A DNA stretch of 64,000 nucleotides from Phormidium tanganyikae FI6-MK23 (GTDB lineage: Bacteria > Cyanobacteriota > Cyanobacteriia > Leptolyngbyales > Leptolyngbyaceae). The stretch lies in NCBI GenBank assembly GCA_019359175.1, contig JAHHHU010000002.1, positions 186,001 through 250,000 of the forward strand. The letters run 5' to 3'. A program made the position numbers and the translations under genes. Below the pieces are notes generated by a model. The model was given only the letters and a program-made list of their open reading frames with translations, searched no databases and had not been told where the DNA came from. Positions within the stretch are counted from its first letter, which is position 1. Every line of letters starts with the position of its first letter. Below are positions 9,635 through 18,510 of this stretch, in pieces.

Positions 9635-10345
9635 TTAACGCATCCACCCCTTAGCTGGAAGATCCGCATCGGTTTGCGACTTCACATTTGTTGCTTTGCT
9701 AATTGGTTGAACAGCCACCTTCACCAAAGTTTGTCCAGGGTTTTGGGATGCGGCTAATTTTACTACGGGTGGCTCGATCGTTAGAAATTGCTCCGCCTGT
9801 AAGTAGCTCTTTCCGTCTGCTGCAAACTGAATGCTAGCTGATTGAGTACCCGCAGTCGTGGATTGCTGTTGAAGCTCGATCGAATTCTTTGTTGGATCGG
9901 TGGTCGCTAGAAACCGGACTTGATTTTCAGGCTGAGATTTCAAATTCAGCGATCGAGAAGTCTGTTGCCAGGATTCAAATTTGCCCTGCTGACTGGGTTG
10001 CAACAGGTTTAGCGAGGTGTCCCATTTTCCTTTTTCGACCTTTACTTGAGTCCGCGCCAAGATCGAGTAGGTTTGCTCTGATTCGGCTTGAGAATCGAGT
10101 TTTGGAGGTTGTAAATTTCGGACAGCTTGAATGGTCAGTTGAGTCTGATCAGGTAAATTCGTGTGCCCTGTAATCTGGTAAACGCCAGCCTCGCCCGTCG
10201 GTGAAACTTGCATCGATAGCTCTGTTTTGGTCGGATTCTGCAAGCTTCCGAAAAAAGGAACCGCAGTACAGCCTGTACAGAGAATTAGGAGCGAAATCAG
10301 TGTGCCACTTGCACACATCTGAAAAATCTTGTGAAAACCTTTCAT
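9635..10345 (-). CDS. Putative lipoprotein, unknown function
   Basis: Starting at the ATG at 10345 gives 236 aa with a typical lipoprotein signal: MKGFHKIFQMC, a hydrophobic stretch, then the lipobox LCTGC. An in-frame upstream codon would add 12 residues that spoil the signal, so the internal start is preferred. The mature part is polar, rich in Gln, Thr and Ser, and contains a beta-rich segment (ELSMQVSPTG, VYQITGHTNLP) as in small Ig-like modules. No enzyme motif is visible. It is transcribed divergently from the cellulose operon, and its possible link to that operon is positional inference only. Confidence 0.7.
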   Translation of the reverse strand: MKGFHKIFQMCASGTLISLLILCTGCTAVPFFGSLQNPTKTELSMQVSPTGEAGVYQITGHTNLPDQTQLTIQAVRNLQPPKLDSQAESEQTYSILARTQVKVEKGKWDTSLNLLQPSQQGKFESWQQTSRSLNLKSQPENQVRFLATTDPTKNSIELQQQSTTAGTQSASIQFAADGKSYLQAEQFLTIEPPVVKLAASQNPGQTLVKVAVQPISKATNVKSQTDADLPAKGWMR

Positions 10346-10739
10346 TTTTGGTTCCGGTAGGGGTAGCGCGAACGATCTCAAAATCGAACGTCCACCTTAT
10401 TCATTCCCTGTCTAACGAAAGTCGCTCACACCTCGACTCTTAGAGCCAGTTTTACGGCTGACCTAAATGAATGTGCCATTTTTTACTGGCTGAGTTAAAA
10501 GTGTTAGTAGCTGAAAGGTAGAGGTTCGATTATGAACTTTGCGGGAACTCTAGGTACGATGGTTGATTTCGGCCACAGCGTCCGAGGTCGATCTCTGAGA
10601 AGCCAAAGGTCATCAAGTCAGGAATTAATTATTACTAGACCTACCTAGTAATAATACTGAATTCAAAATCAAGGCTTCGACAATCCTGTTTTATAAGCAC
10701 TCAAAAAGTGTCTATCGAGCCATTACGGTGTGGTGAAGT
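10346..10739. other. Divergent intergenic region upstream of the cellulose-type operon
   Basis: These 394 bases separate the lipoprotein gene from the five-gene polysaccharide operon and should hold both promoters. The one striking element is a perfect 11-base inverted repeat at 10628-10655, annotated separately. No small ORF with a convincing start was seen. Confidence 0.6.
10628..10655. promoter_or_regulatory. Perfect inverted repeat, candidate operator of the cellulose-type operon
   Basis: The arms ATTATTACTAG and CTAGTAATAAT are exact complements, separated by six bases. The element is 85 bases before the start of the first operon gene and has no T-run, so it looks more like a dimeric regulator site or an RNA hairpin than a terminator. 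The binding factor is unknown. Confidence 0.45.
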
Positions 10740-12377
10740 ATGTCAGATGTGTCCCGGTTCGCTAAATTCAGTTCTCTAATGTCTTGTGTCGTGATTTCAG
10801 CGATCGCGACTCTATTTACGGCGAGCTTCACGCAAGGAAAGCCTGCTCAAGCTGAACCTCCAAAGCAAAATCCGAATTCTGCTACTAACGTTGCAAACTC
10901 AGAACTGCAAACAACGAAAATTGCGTCAGTTTCTCAACCCAGTTCTCCCGCCTTGCTGATTGAGAAATCAGAACCAATGACTCAAAGCGAAGCGGATTTA
11001 ATTCAACAGCTATCAGGACGGGCTGCATCTGTAAAACCTGTAAAACCAGTCGCTTCTCCGACTCCCAGTTTTGCACCCTCGATCGCAGGATCAGCGATCG
11101 TGCTTCCAATCGCTCAGGGTGTTGAGCTACCAAATTCGCCCTTAGTTGCATCTACCTTGTCTGGAACCGATGTCAAAGCCGGACTGCTTCCTGCTCAGTC
11201 GCGATTCACGGCTCCAGTTTCCACGATGAGAAGCATTAGTCCAGATGCGCTGAAGAACCCGATCGCGATTCAAACCACACCGGAAATTGCGCTCAATAAC
11301 ACTTATAGTAAAGCAGGTTTATTAGCTCAATCGGGTCGCAACGCCGATTCGCTAGCAAGACCAAATCGCCCATTCTTACGCAGTACCGCACTAACTCCAC
11401 CCAGTCTCACTTTTCAAGGTGTCTACCTTTACCAAGGAGATCAAACCTCAGCACGAGCAAGACTGTTTGGTATCTATCCACTTAGCCCTAATGCGCTTGT
11501 AGGAGCGACCCTCGATCTTACAACAGGTAGAGCCTTCACAGACACACCAGAGAACGGCTTTAACATTACTGAACTCTACTTTGCAACTTCGCCGCGTGAC
11601 ATTCCAAACTTGCGATTTGTCGTAGGTCAGATTGACTTTACCTCTTACTTCGATCGCAACAGTTTTGCAAAAGATGGCGCGTCGCAATTCTTTAATCCAG
11701 TCTTTCAAACGAACCCTGCTCTAAGTGCGACTGGAATTGCTTCTCGTCCAGGTGCATTGGTCAACTTCAGCCTCACTGACAATATCGAAGCGAAAGCCGC
11801 CGTTTTCTCTTCCTCGAAAGGAGTGAGCGATTTTGCTCTCGATGGCTTTGCGGGTGAATTAGGGATTCGCTACGGTAACTTAATCGTGCGCGGAACCTAC
11901 GCAACCGATCGCGATTCTGGCTCCGATAGCGGATTCCAAGAGATTTTTCAGCTTAGCCGTGGAGGAGGACAAACCGGATTGCTCAAAGGCGATCGAGAAC
12001 AGGCTTACGGAGTCAATGCTGAGTTGTTTATTCCAAGCTTAAAAATGGGCCTTTTTGGACGCTACGGACGATACAACAATCTCGATTTAGGTGAAGGTGG
12101 CGACACATTTAGTGGTGGAATTACCTTCTTAGATTTGTTTACACCAGACGATCGTTTAGGACTTGCCTACGGTCGTGCCTTATCCAACGACCAGCTACGG
12201 CGACGAAGTGGTGCAGAGAATCCTGATGTTCTGGAATTGTTCTATGACTTTCGGTTACTCTCCAATCTACGCCTTGGCTTCTCAGTGCAAGAGCGCAATA
12301 ACTTCTCAGAAATTGTTGCTGGCGTTCGCCTAAAAACAGAGTTTGATGTCACGCCCAGCGGCAGACAGTCCCAGTGA
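10740..12377 (+). CDS. OprB/porin-like outer-membrane beta-barrel protein of the polysaccharide operon
   Basis: The product is 545 aa with a signal peptide ending near QGKPAQA. A long polar Ser/Pro/Ala-rich region reaches about residue 220. The C-terminal 320 residues read as alternating amphipathic beta strands (GVYLYQGDQTSARARLFGIY, LRFVVGQIDFTSYFDRN, GLFGRYGRYNN) and end near RLKTEF, as expected of an outer-membrane barrel of the carbohydrate-porin type. No SLH domain is seen, unlike common cyanobacterial porins. It is the first gene of the operon, 16 bases before the TPR gene. In enterobacteria the cellulose exit barrel is the C-terminal part of BcsC; this separate barrel may do that job. 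The channel role is inferred. Confidence 0.72.
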   Translation: MSDVSRFAKFSSLMSCVVISAIATLFTASFTQGKPAQAEPPKQNPNSATNVANSELQTTKIASVSQPSSPALLIEKSEPMTQSEADLIQQLSGRAASVKPVKPVASPTPSFAPSIAGSAIVLPIAQGVELPNSPLVASTLSGTDVKAGLLPAQSRFTAPVSTMRSISPDALKNPIAIQTTPEIALNNTYSKAGLLAQSGRNADSLARPNRPFLRSTALTPPSLTFQGVYLYQGDQTSARARLFGIYPLSPNALVGATLDLTTGRAFTDTPENGFNITELYFATSPRDIPNLRFVVGQIDFTSYFDRNSFAKDGASQFFNPVFQTNPALSATGIASRPGALVNFSLTDNIEAKAAVFSSSKGVSDFALDGFAGELGIRYGNLIVRGTYATDRDSGSDSGFQEIFQLSRGGGQTGLLKGDREQAYGVNAELFIPSLKMGLFGRYGRYNNLDLGEGGDTFSGGITFLDLFTPDDRLGLAYGRALSNDQLRRRSGAENPDVLELFYDFRLLSNLRLGFSVQERNNFSEIVAGVRLKTEFDVTPSGRQSQ

Positions 12378-12393
12378 TCCACCTCTCTACTCC

Positions 12394-14739
12394 ATGAATA
12401 CCCGGAAACACCCCGCTAAAATGGCTCGCGTCAAGCAACGATTCACTCTCTCCCTCTGTCTCGGATGGCTTCTCGTCGGGACACCTCTGCTCACCTTTGC
12501 GGAGACTCAACTTGCTGTCGCACAATCTCAAAACATTCCTGCTGATGTTCGTCAAGCTTACACTTTGCTTGGCAAAGGTTGGGTGGATGATGCGATCTCG
12601 GCATTTCAGCGATCGATCCAGCGAAATCCAGATTCAGTCGAAGCGAAATTAGGTTTAGCAATTTCTTTTCGTCGATCAGGGCGTGATGCTGAAGCATGGC
12701 AAGCCTACCAGCGAGTATTACAGCAAGATCCGAACAATCAGTTAGCTCTAAAAACCATCGGCATTTTGGCAGGCTTCAAACCGGAGTGGCAGAAACAAGG
12801 AATTGAAGCGCTAACGACTTTGCTGAAGTCGAATAGCGGAGAGACAGAAGCCCGCGCCCAACGAGCCTTGTTACATGGGTATCAGGGGCGTTTTTCTGAA
12901 GCATTAGCGGATTACGAAATCGTTCTACAAACAAACCCAACTCCAGAAGTTCTGTTGGGAGCCGCGCAAATTTATACCTATGCAGGAGATGCTCAGAAAG
13001 GGCTGGAATTATTTGAGCGCTATCGATCGCGCACCAATACTGGATTAGTTGGAAATGCCGCGATCGCTTATGCTCGTGCTTTACGCGCGTCAGGTAATAC
13101 CACTCAGGCGATCGCAATTCTAGAAGGACAACTTCCAAAGCAAACGAATGCTTTTGGGATTCAAGTGCGATCGGAACTCTCTCAAGCCTATCTAGCAAAT
13201 CGGCAATCAACGCAAGCGTTAGCCATTCTCGATCCATTGCGCGATCGAGCCGATGCCCGTTTACCTCTAGCGCGTGCCTTGAATGAATTGGGCAAACAAG
13301 AAAATCGCCCCGAACTTTTAACACAAGCTGGAACACTCTATCGGCAAGTTCTCAACGGCACAGCAAATCCATCTCCGAACCTACTTCGAGAAATTGCAGA
13401 TGTTTTAAGCGGAGTTCCGAAAGAGCGTCAAACTGCGCTGCAACTCTATCGGCAATTAGTTCAGCAACAGCCTGATAATCAAACGTTAGTCATTCAGCAA
13501 CTCGCGCTAGAAGCTCAACTTGGAACCTTATCTCAAGGCGAAATTCGTCAACGACTGAAGCCAGTTTTACAATCGATTTCAAACGAACCTGCACAGCAAT
13601 TCGCGATCGCTCAAGCGCTTGTTCGTCTAGAACCCGATCCCGAATTTCTACCCGTTTATGAGCGGTTCATCCAGAAAGGGATCAATGAGCCATTTCTAAA
13701 TTTTCGTTTAGCTCAGATCTTGATTGAGCGAAACGACTTTGAAGCCGCGAAAATGGCTCTATCTCGATATCAATCGACTCCCGTTGGCACACGCGATCGC
13801 GCTCCTGAGCTTTTGTTAGCAGAACTCGATCGACGACAAGGCAACCTTGAAGCAGCAGCACAACGCTATGAAGCTTTAGTTTCCGACAACGCGACCAGCG
13901 ATGACCTTAAATCTGGTGCGATTCGGTCTTTGGCAGGACTCCGGCTTGCTCAAAATCGCTTTGATGACGCACTGCAACTATACGATCGCTTGATTGCTGA
14001 CAGTCCAGAAGATTCACAGCTTCAACTTGGTCGCGCAACAGTTGCTTATCAAGCTAGAAAAATCACTGAAAACGAAGCCGCAACCGTCCTTGCTCGATTC
14101 CTTCAGTCCCGCCCATCGGAGACTCCATCGGAACTTTACACACTCGTTGGAATCTTACCCAGTGATCCCAGTCGCGAGTCGTTGTACAACGCGCTAATCG
14201 AAGCTGATCCGACAAATGTACCCGTTCAAGTTCGACTGATCCAACTTCTATCAAACCGCGATCCGAGACAAGCGAGAGCGCAAGCAAATCGACTGATTGC
14301 AAAAGTTCGTCAAACCTCGCCGGACGATCGCTCAAATGTCTCACTGCTATTTCTCAAAGCTCAACTCGAACAGACCCTTGGAAACGCCGATCGAGCGGAA
14401 GATGCTTATCAAGCCATCCTGAAGGTGCAGCCAGAAAACCTGGATGCGCTCTCTGGGCTAGGCGGAGTTCGATTTCAACAGCGGCAATTTACCTCGGCTT
14501 CAAGTTTGTACTCCCAGATTTTAGACCTCGATCCGGACAACCGGATTGCATTGCGATCGCTCGCTGAACTGTCTGCGGCGCAGGGTCAACCTCTCGCGGC
14601 ACTGGATCAGTTTGAACAACTCAAAATTCAGCAGTCAGAGCAAGGAACATCGGATGTAGAGCTTGAACAGCGCATTCAGAAAGTTCAAGAAGGAATGCTG
14701 CAACAACGAGGATTTCAACCCCCTTGGGAGCGCTATTAA
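12394..14739 (+). CDS. TPR-repeat periplasmic scaffold, BcsC N-terminal-like
   Basis: From the ATG at 12394 the product is 781 aa; the frame is open 51 bases further upstream, but that would overlap the preceding gene. A second candidate ATG at 12421 gives the cleanest signal peptide (MARVKQRFTLSLCLGWLLVG, cleavage near AVAQS). The rest is many TPR-like helical pairs (for example AYTLLGKGWVDDAISAFQRS and ALADYEIVLQTNPTPEVLLG). No beta-barrel domain follows, whereas BcsC of enterobacteria has one at its C-terminus. In cellulose secretion the TPR part lines the periplasmic route and binds the outer-membrane channel. The operon position supports that function here. Confidence 0.82.
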   Translation: MNTRKHPAKMARVKQRFTLSLCLGWLLVGTPLLTFAETQLAVAQSQNIPADVRQAYTLLGKGWVDDAISAFQRSIQRNPDSVEAKLGLAISFRRSGRDAEAWQAYQRVLQQDPNNQLALKTIGILAGFKPEWQKQGIEALTTLLKSNSGETEARAQRALLHGYQGRFSEALADYEIVLQTNPTPEVLLGAAQIYTYAGDAQKGLELFERYRSRTNTGLVGNAAIAYARALRASGNTTQAIAILEGQLPKQTNAFGIQVRSELSQAYLANRQSTQALAILDPLRDRADARLPLARALNELGKQENRPELLTQAGTLYRQVLNGTANPSPNLLREIADVLSGVPKERQTALQLYRQLVQQQPDNQTLVIQQLALEAQLGTLSQGEIRQRLKPVLQSISNEPAQQFAIAQALVRLEPDPEFLPVYERFIQKGINEPFLNFRLAQILIERNDFEAAKMALSRYQSTPVGTRDRAPELLLAELDRRQGNLEAAAQRYEALVSDNATSDDLKSGAIRSLAGLRLAQNRFDDALQLYDRLIADSPEDSQLQLGRATVAYQARKITENEAATVLARFLQSRPSETPSELYTLVGILPSDPSRESLYNALIEADPTNVPVQVRLIQLLSNRDPRQARAQANRLIAKVRQTSPDDRSNVSLLFLKAQLEQTLGNADRAEDAYQAILKVQPENLDALSGLGGVRFQQRQFTSASSLYSQILDLDPDNRIALRSLAELSAAQGQPLAALDQFEQLKIQQSEQGTSDVELEQRIQKVQEGMLQQRGFQPPWERY

Positions 14740-14755
14740 CTGGAGGGTGATGGAT

Positions 14756-15982
14756 ATGTTGCGCTTGCTTGTACCACTGACCATTGCAGGATCTGTCGGA
14801 CTCGGAGGATTAGTGTCCTGTGCGGTTCCGCCCCAACGCTCTACTTTTGCGGCAAGCGTTGAGGCTCCAGATCACAGCGCATTGCTTGCTGAAAGTTGGA
14901 CGGCTTATCGAAAGCGATTTATCCAAGCGGACGGGCGCGTGATTGATTGGGAAGCAACCGGACGATCGACTTCAGAAGGGCAAGCCTACGCGATGTTACG
15001 AGCTGTTATGATGAACGACCCTAAAACATTTGCGATCGCGTTGCGCTGGTCAGAAACGAACTTACAGCGACGCGACAAAGCGAAGAAGCCGATCGATTCT
15101 TTGTGGGCATGGCAATGGGGACAGGATGCTAGCGGCAACTGGGGTATTTTAGATGCGAATGTCGCCAGTGATGCCGATATCGATGCCATCACTGCATTAA
15201 TTTTGGCATCGCGACGGTGGCAGCGTCCGGAGTATCTCAATCTGGCGCGTACCAAGTTGAAAGACCTATGGACACACGCAACAGTCACACTTCCAGTTGA
15301 TGGAAAACGATATTTACTGCCGGGAGCGATCGCGCTCTTTCAGCGAAACGAAAAGCTCAAAGCAAATCCGTCTTACCTTGCGCCTTATGCCTTTCGCCTC
15401 TTTGCCCAAGTTGATTCAGAGCGAAACTGGCTAAGTCTCGTTGAGAGTAGCTATCAGATGTTAGAGCAATCGTCGAAAGTCTCACCTGTGGGCTTACCGA
15501 GCGATTGGATTGCCGTTGATCCCAAGACCGGAGTATACACCGCACTCGATTCAGGCAGTCCACTGATTACCCAATATGGATTTGATGCGAGTCGAGTTTG
15601 GTGGCGGGTGGCATTGGATGCCGCTTGGTTTGGGGAACCAAGAGCCAAAGCCTATCTAAAGGCAAATCTTGGACATCTCAAACAGGTGTGGCAAACTCAA
15701 CGCAAGATACCAGCCAAGCTCGATTTGCAAGGTCGTCCGCTAGTGGACTATGAAGCCACCTCTCAGTATGGAATGTTGTATGCGGCATTCCGAATCGTTG
15801 ATCCTGCGATCGCACAGGAAATTCTCACCCGAAAACTATTGCCCTCGTACCGAAATGGATTCTGGGATAACGATTCCGCTTACTACTCTCAGAATCTCGC
15901 CTGGTTTGGACTGCTCCCGCCAAACATTATGGCAACTTACCTCACTGAACCCACTCAAGCTGCAAACGTATCCCTTCCATGA
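14756..15982 (+). CDS. bcsZ: Glycoside hydrolase family 8 endoglucanase (BcsZ-like), predicted lipoprotein
   Basis: From the ATG at 14756 the product is 408 aa; GGAGG at 14742-14746 is well spaced for this start, while ATG 14750 would be only three bases from it. The N-terminus is a lipoprotein-type signal with LVSC as the lipobox. GH8 signatures are TSEGQAYAML, whose Glu is the catalytic acid, and ASDADIDAITALILA, whose Asp is the base; the aromatic WAWQWGQD lies between. BcsZ enzymes cut beta-1,4-glucan in the periplasm and are needed for proper cellulose export. The gene begins just after the TPR gene and overlaps bcsB by four bases (ATGA), indicating translational coupling. Confidence 0.87.
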   Translation: MLRLLVPLTIAGSVGLGGLVSCAVPPQRSTFAASVEAPDHSALLAESWTAYRKRFIQADGRVIDWEATGRSTSEGQAYAMLRAVMMNDPKTFAIALRWSETNLQRRDKAKKPIDSLWAWQWGQDASGNWGILDANVASDADIDAITALILASRRWQRPEYLNLARTKLKDLWTHATVTLPVDGKRYLLPGAIALFQRNEKLKANPSYLAPYAFRLFAQVDSERNWLSLVESSYQMLEQSSKVSPVGLPSDWIAVDPKTGVYTALDSGSPLITQYGFDASRVWWRVALDAAWFGEPRAKAYLKANLGHLKQVWQTQRKIPAKLDLQGRPLVDYEATSQYGMLYAAFRIVDPAIAQEILTRKLLPSYRNGFWDNDSAYYSQNLAWFGLLPPNIMATYLTEPTQAANVSLP

Positions 15983-18504
15983 ATAAACGGTTTTCAAATC
16001 AATCTCCGCGTTCGGCTCAACCACGTCGAGCTTCTAGAACAATGCTGACACGCACCTTAATTTTGTGTTGTGCAGGGTTAGTCACTGGACTCGCGATCGT
16101 TCTGCTCCACGCTCAACACCCGATCGCAGTTTCTGCTCAAAGTGTGCAAAAACAGGAAGAACAGCTCATTCGGGATTTCAAACTACCGAGTACTCCGGTT
16201 GAAGCACCTGTCTACCGCCCACAAGCGCCCGCTTACCAACCCGAACCTGCTCCAATTTCTGAAGCAGCACCGATTGAAGCAGCAAACGCACCTTATGTTG
16301 CGCCTGCTGAACTTGTGGTTTCGGAATCTTCAGTACAGCCAGTCTCTCAATCTGAAAAGAAATCTGAACCATCTAAAGCGGCAAATGCAGGGGCAATGAG
16401 CCAGTACGTTCTGCAATTCAACCGCAGTCCTGCGATCGGCAACCGTTTTCGCCTTCAAGGAACCTACGCAGAAGCACGAGTCGGCTTCACCCGTCCCAAG
16501 AATTGGAACGTCAAATCTGCTAAAGCGGTCATTCGATTTCAGCATTCTCCCGCGATCGTAGCGGACAAATCCAATTTGATTGTTCGTGTAAATGATACGG
16601 GTATTGGCAGTGTTCCGATGAACCTGAAAAATGCTCAGATCGGCGAAGCGATCGTCAATATTCCAGCGAATCTCGTTCAGGATTACAACGAAATCACATT
16701 AGTTGCTCAACAAACAAACTCTGCAACTTGTGCAAATCCAGATGATAAAGCGCTCTGGTCAGAGGTACTGCCTGACTCGAAAGTAGTCCTTGACTATCAG
16801 CCGCAGTCCCTCGCGCTAGATTTTAGCCGCTATCCCTTTCCATTCTTTGATAATCTAGCCTTAGATGCTACTCATCTCAGCTATCTTTTACCCGCTCAAA
16901 TCAACGAATCGTGGTTAACTGCAACGGGTCGTTTTCACACGCATTTCGGACGATTGGCAGATTTTCGATCGCTCAAAACTAACTTGGTGAAAGATACCAA
17001 GAAGTTTGAGTGGAACGATCGCTTAGTCATCATTGGGACTCCTCAAGATCAGCCAACGCTCAAATCATTGAAGCTACCTTTGAACATTGCGAACAATCAA
17101 ATCTTGGATGGTAGTAAAGCCGCGCTTCCTGAGAATGTTGGTGTTTTGATGCTGACGACGCTGAACAATGGAAGTGTACCCGTGGTAATTGCCTCTGGAA
17201 ATGGGGCAGAAGGTGTTGCAAAAGCAGTTCAGTTTCTTGTGCAACCAGGCAGTAGCCAGATTGGATCTGGACAAGTCATCTTAGTGCGCGATGTGGCTGA
17301 AGTTGCCACGCCAAATCCGCACAGTTGGGAGCGTCACTTACCGCTTCAGGATTCGTTCCAGTTGAGCGCTTTGAAAGGATTGGATAACAAACCATTCAAA
17401 GATGTGACGGTACGCGGAACTTCTGCGCCTCCAGTGCAGTTTCAGTTCCGAGCGTTGCCCGACGATCGAATGTTGCGCGGTAGTTCGATGAATCTGAAAT
17501 ACAGCTACAGTGCTCAAGTCAATCCTCGCAAATCGTCACTCTCTGTCCGAATTGATGGAGTTACGATCGGTAGCAAGCAATTGGCTTCAGAGAGCGGTGC
17601 AACAAATGAGATGCTCAACGTTGATCTACCGCCAAATCTGATCAAATCTGATTCGGTCATTGATGTTGCCTTTGATTTGTATCCGAAAGAAACATTGAAA
17701 TGCGGTCAGGTCAGCGATCAACAGCTATGGGGGACGGTTCATAGCAGCACGGATTTCAATCTGAAACGTGAGACTTCAGTTGAGCTTCCAGACCTTAAAC
17801 TTTTGACGACGGGCTATCCGTTCGCTGCACCTCAAGATCTCTCGAAAACTGCGATCGTACTTCCTGACTCACCGACAGAAACTGATGTGATGACGCTGCT
17901 GAAATTCAGTGAGCGAATGGGACGACTCAGCCAAGCAAACTCCGTAAAACTTGATGTTTACACCGAATCAAACTTGACTGAACCTGTAAAAGCCGATCGT
18001 CATCTAGTGGCAATTGGTGTACGCGATCGATTCCCAATCAAAGAAATGCTTGAGGCAAATAGTGGCTTCCGCGTGATGGATGCGTTTGCGCGGGAATCCG
18101 GCAAAGACAAGATTCATACTTTACCAGATCAGGGCGGCGTGATCAAGAGTATGTTGTCACCTTGGAACCGAGATCGAGTCATGATTGCGCTCACGGCTCA
18201 AGCGGATTCGGGCTTAAAACAGGTTCAGGATGTTCTCAACAATGATGTTTGGTTTTATCAACTGAAAGAAGATACGGCACTGATTAGCACCAATCAAGTC
18301 AATCCTTCGCCCGATGATTCCGATGCTTATCAGATTCAGTTTCTCAACCAGTCGGAGCGGCGGCGAATCGAAGACACCAATGCTTTGAGCAAAGCAAGAC
18401 AGCTCTTGCAAGAACAATGGTATCTTCTCCCGATCGGCATTATCACCAGTTCACTTCTGCTGTACGGGATTGCTCAGCTTTTCCTCAAGCGCGTTGCGGG
18501 GTAA
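15979..18504 (+). CDS. bcsB: BcsB-like cellulose synthase regulatory subunit
   Basis: The product is 841 aa. An N-terminal hydrophobic segment (about 20-42) acts as signal or anchor, followed by a Pro/Ala/Glu-rich linker. The body shows the duplicated BcsB pattern: two carbohydrate-binding-like beta domains (FRLQGTYAEARVGFTRPKNW and FRALPDDRMLRGSSMNLKYS), each followed by an alpha/beta segment with YPFP or YPFA. A single C-terminal membrane helix (LLPIGIITSSLLLYGIAQLF) matches the BcsB anchor that packs against BcsA. It is coupled to the upstream glucanase gene and sits six bases before bcsA. In the pathway it guides the nascent glucan across the periplasm and is required for BcsA activity. 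Confidence 0.88.
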   Translation: MNKRFSNQSPRSAQPRRASRTMLTRTLILCCAGLVTGLAIVLLHAQHPIAVSAQSVQKQEEQLIRDFKLPSTPVEAPVYRPQAPAYQPEPAPISEAAPIEAANAPYVAPAELVVSESSVQPVSQSEKKSEPSKAANAGAMSQYVLQFNRSPAIGNRFRLQGTYAEARVGFTRPKNWNVKSAKAVIRFQHSPAIVADKSNLIVRVNDTGIGSVPMNLKNAQIGEAIVNIPANLVQDYNEITLVAQQTNSATCANPDDKALWSEVLPDSKVVLDYQPQSLALDFSRYPFPFFDNLALDATHLSYLLPAQINESWLTATGRFHTHFGRLADFRSLKTNLVKDTKKFEWNDRLVIIGTPQDQPTLKSLKLPLNIANNQILDGSKAALPENVGVLMLTTLNNGSVPVVIASGNGAEGVAKAVQFLVQPGSSQIGSGQVILVRDVAEVATPNPHSWERHLPLQDSFQLSALKGLDNKPFKDVTVRGTSAPPVQFQFRALPDDRMLRGSSMNLKYSYSAQVNPRKSSLSVRIDGVTIGSKQLASESGATNEMLNVDLPPNLIKSDSVIDVAFDLYPKETLKCGQVSDQQLWGTVHSSTDFNLKRETSVELPDLKLLTTGYPFAAPQDLSKTAIVLPDSPTETDVMTLLKFSERMGRLSQANSVKLDVYTESNLTEPVKADRHLVAIGVRDRFPIKEMLEANSGFRVMDAFARESGKDKIHTLPDQGGVIKSMLSPWNRDRVMIALTAQADSGLKQVQDVLNNDVWFYQLKEDTALISTNQVNPSPDDSDAYQIQFLNQSERRRIEDTNALSKARQLLQEQWYLLPIGIITSSLLLYGIAQLFLKRVAG

Positions 18505-18510
18505 ATCGTC

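Noticed and set aside
12343-12393. Upstream extension of the TPR gene into the barrel gene
   Set aside because: It would place 17 non-signal residues before the signal peptide and overlap the preceding gene; ATG 12394 (or 12421) fits better.
12776-13336. 186-aa minus-strand ORF inside the TPR gene
   Set aside because: Antisense to a well-supported TPR gene; Leu/Arg-rich shadow without a motif.
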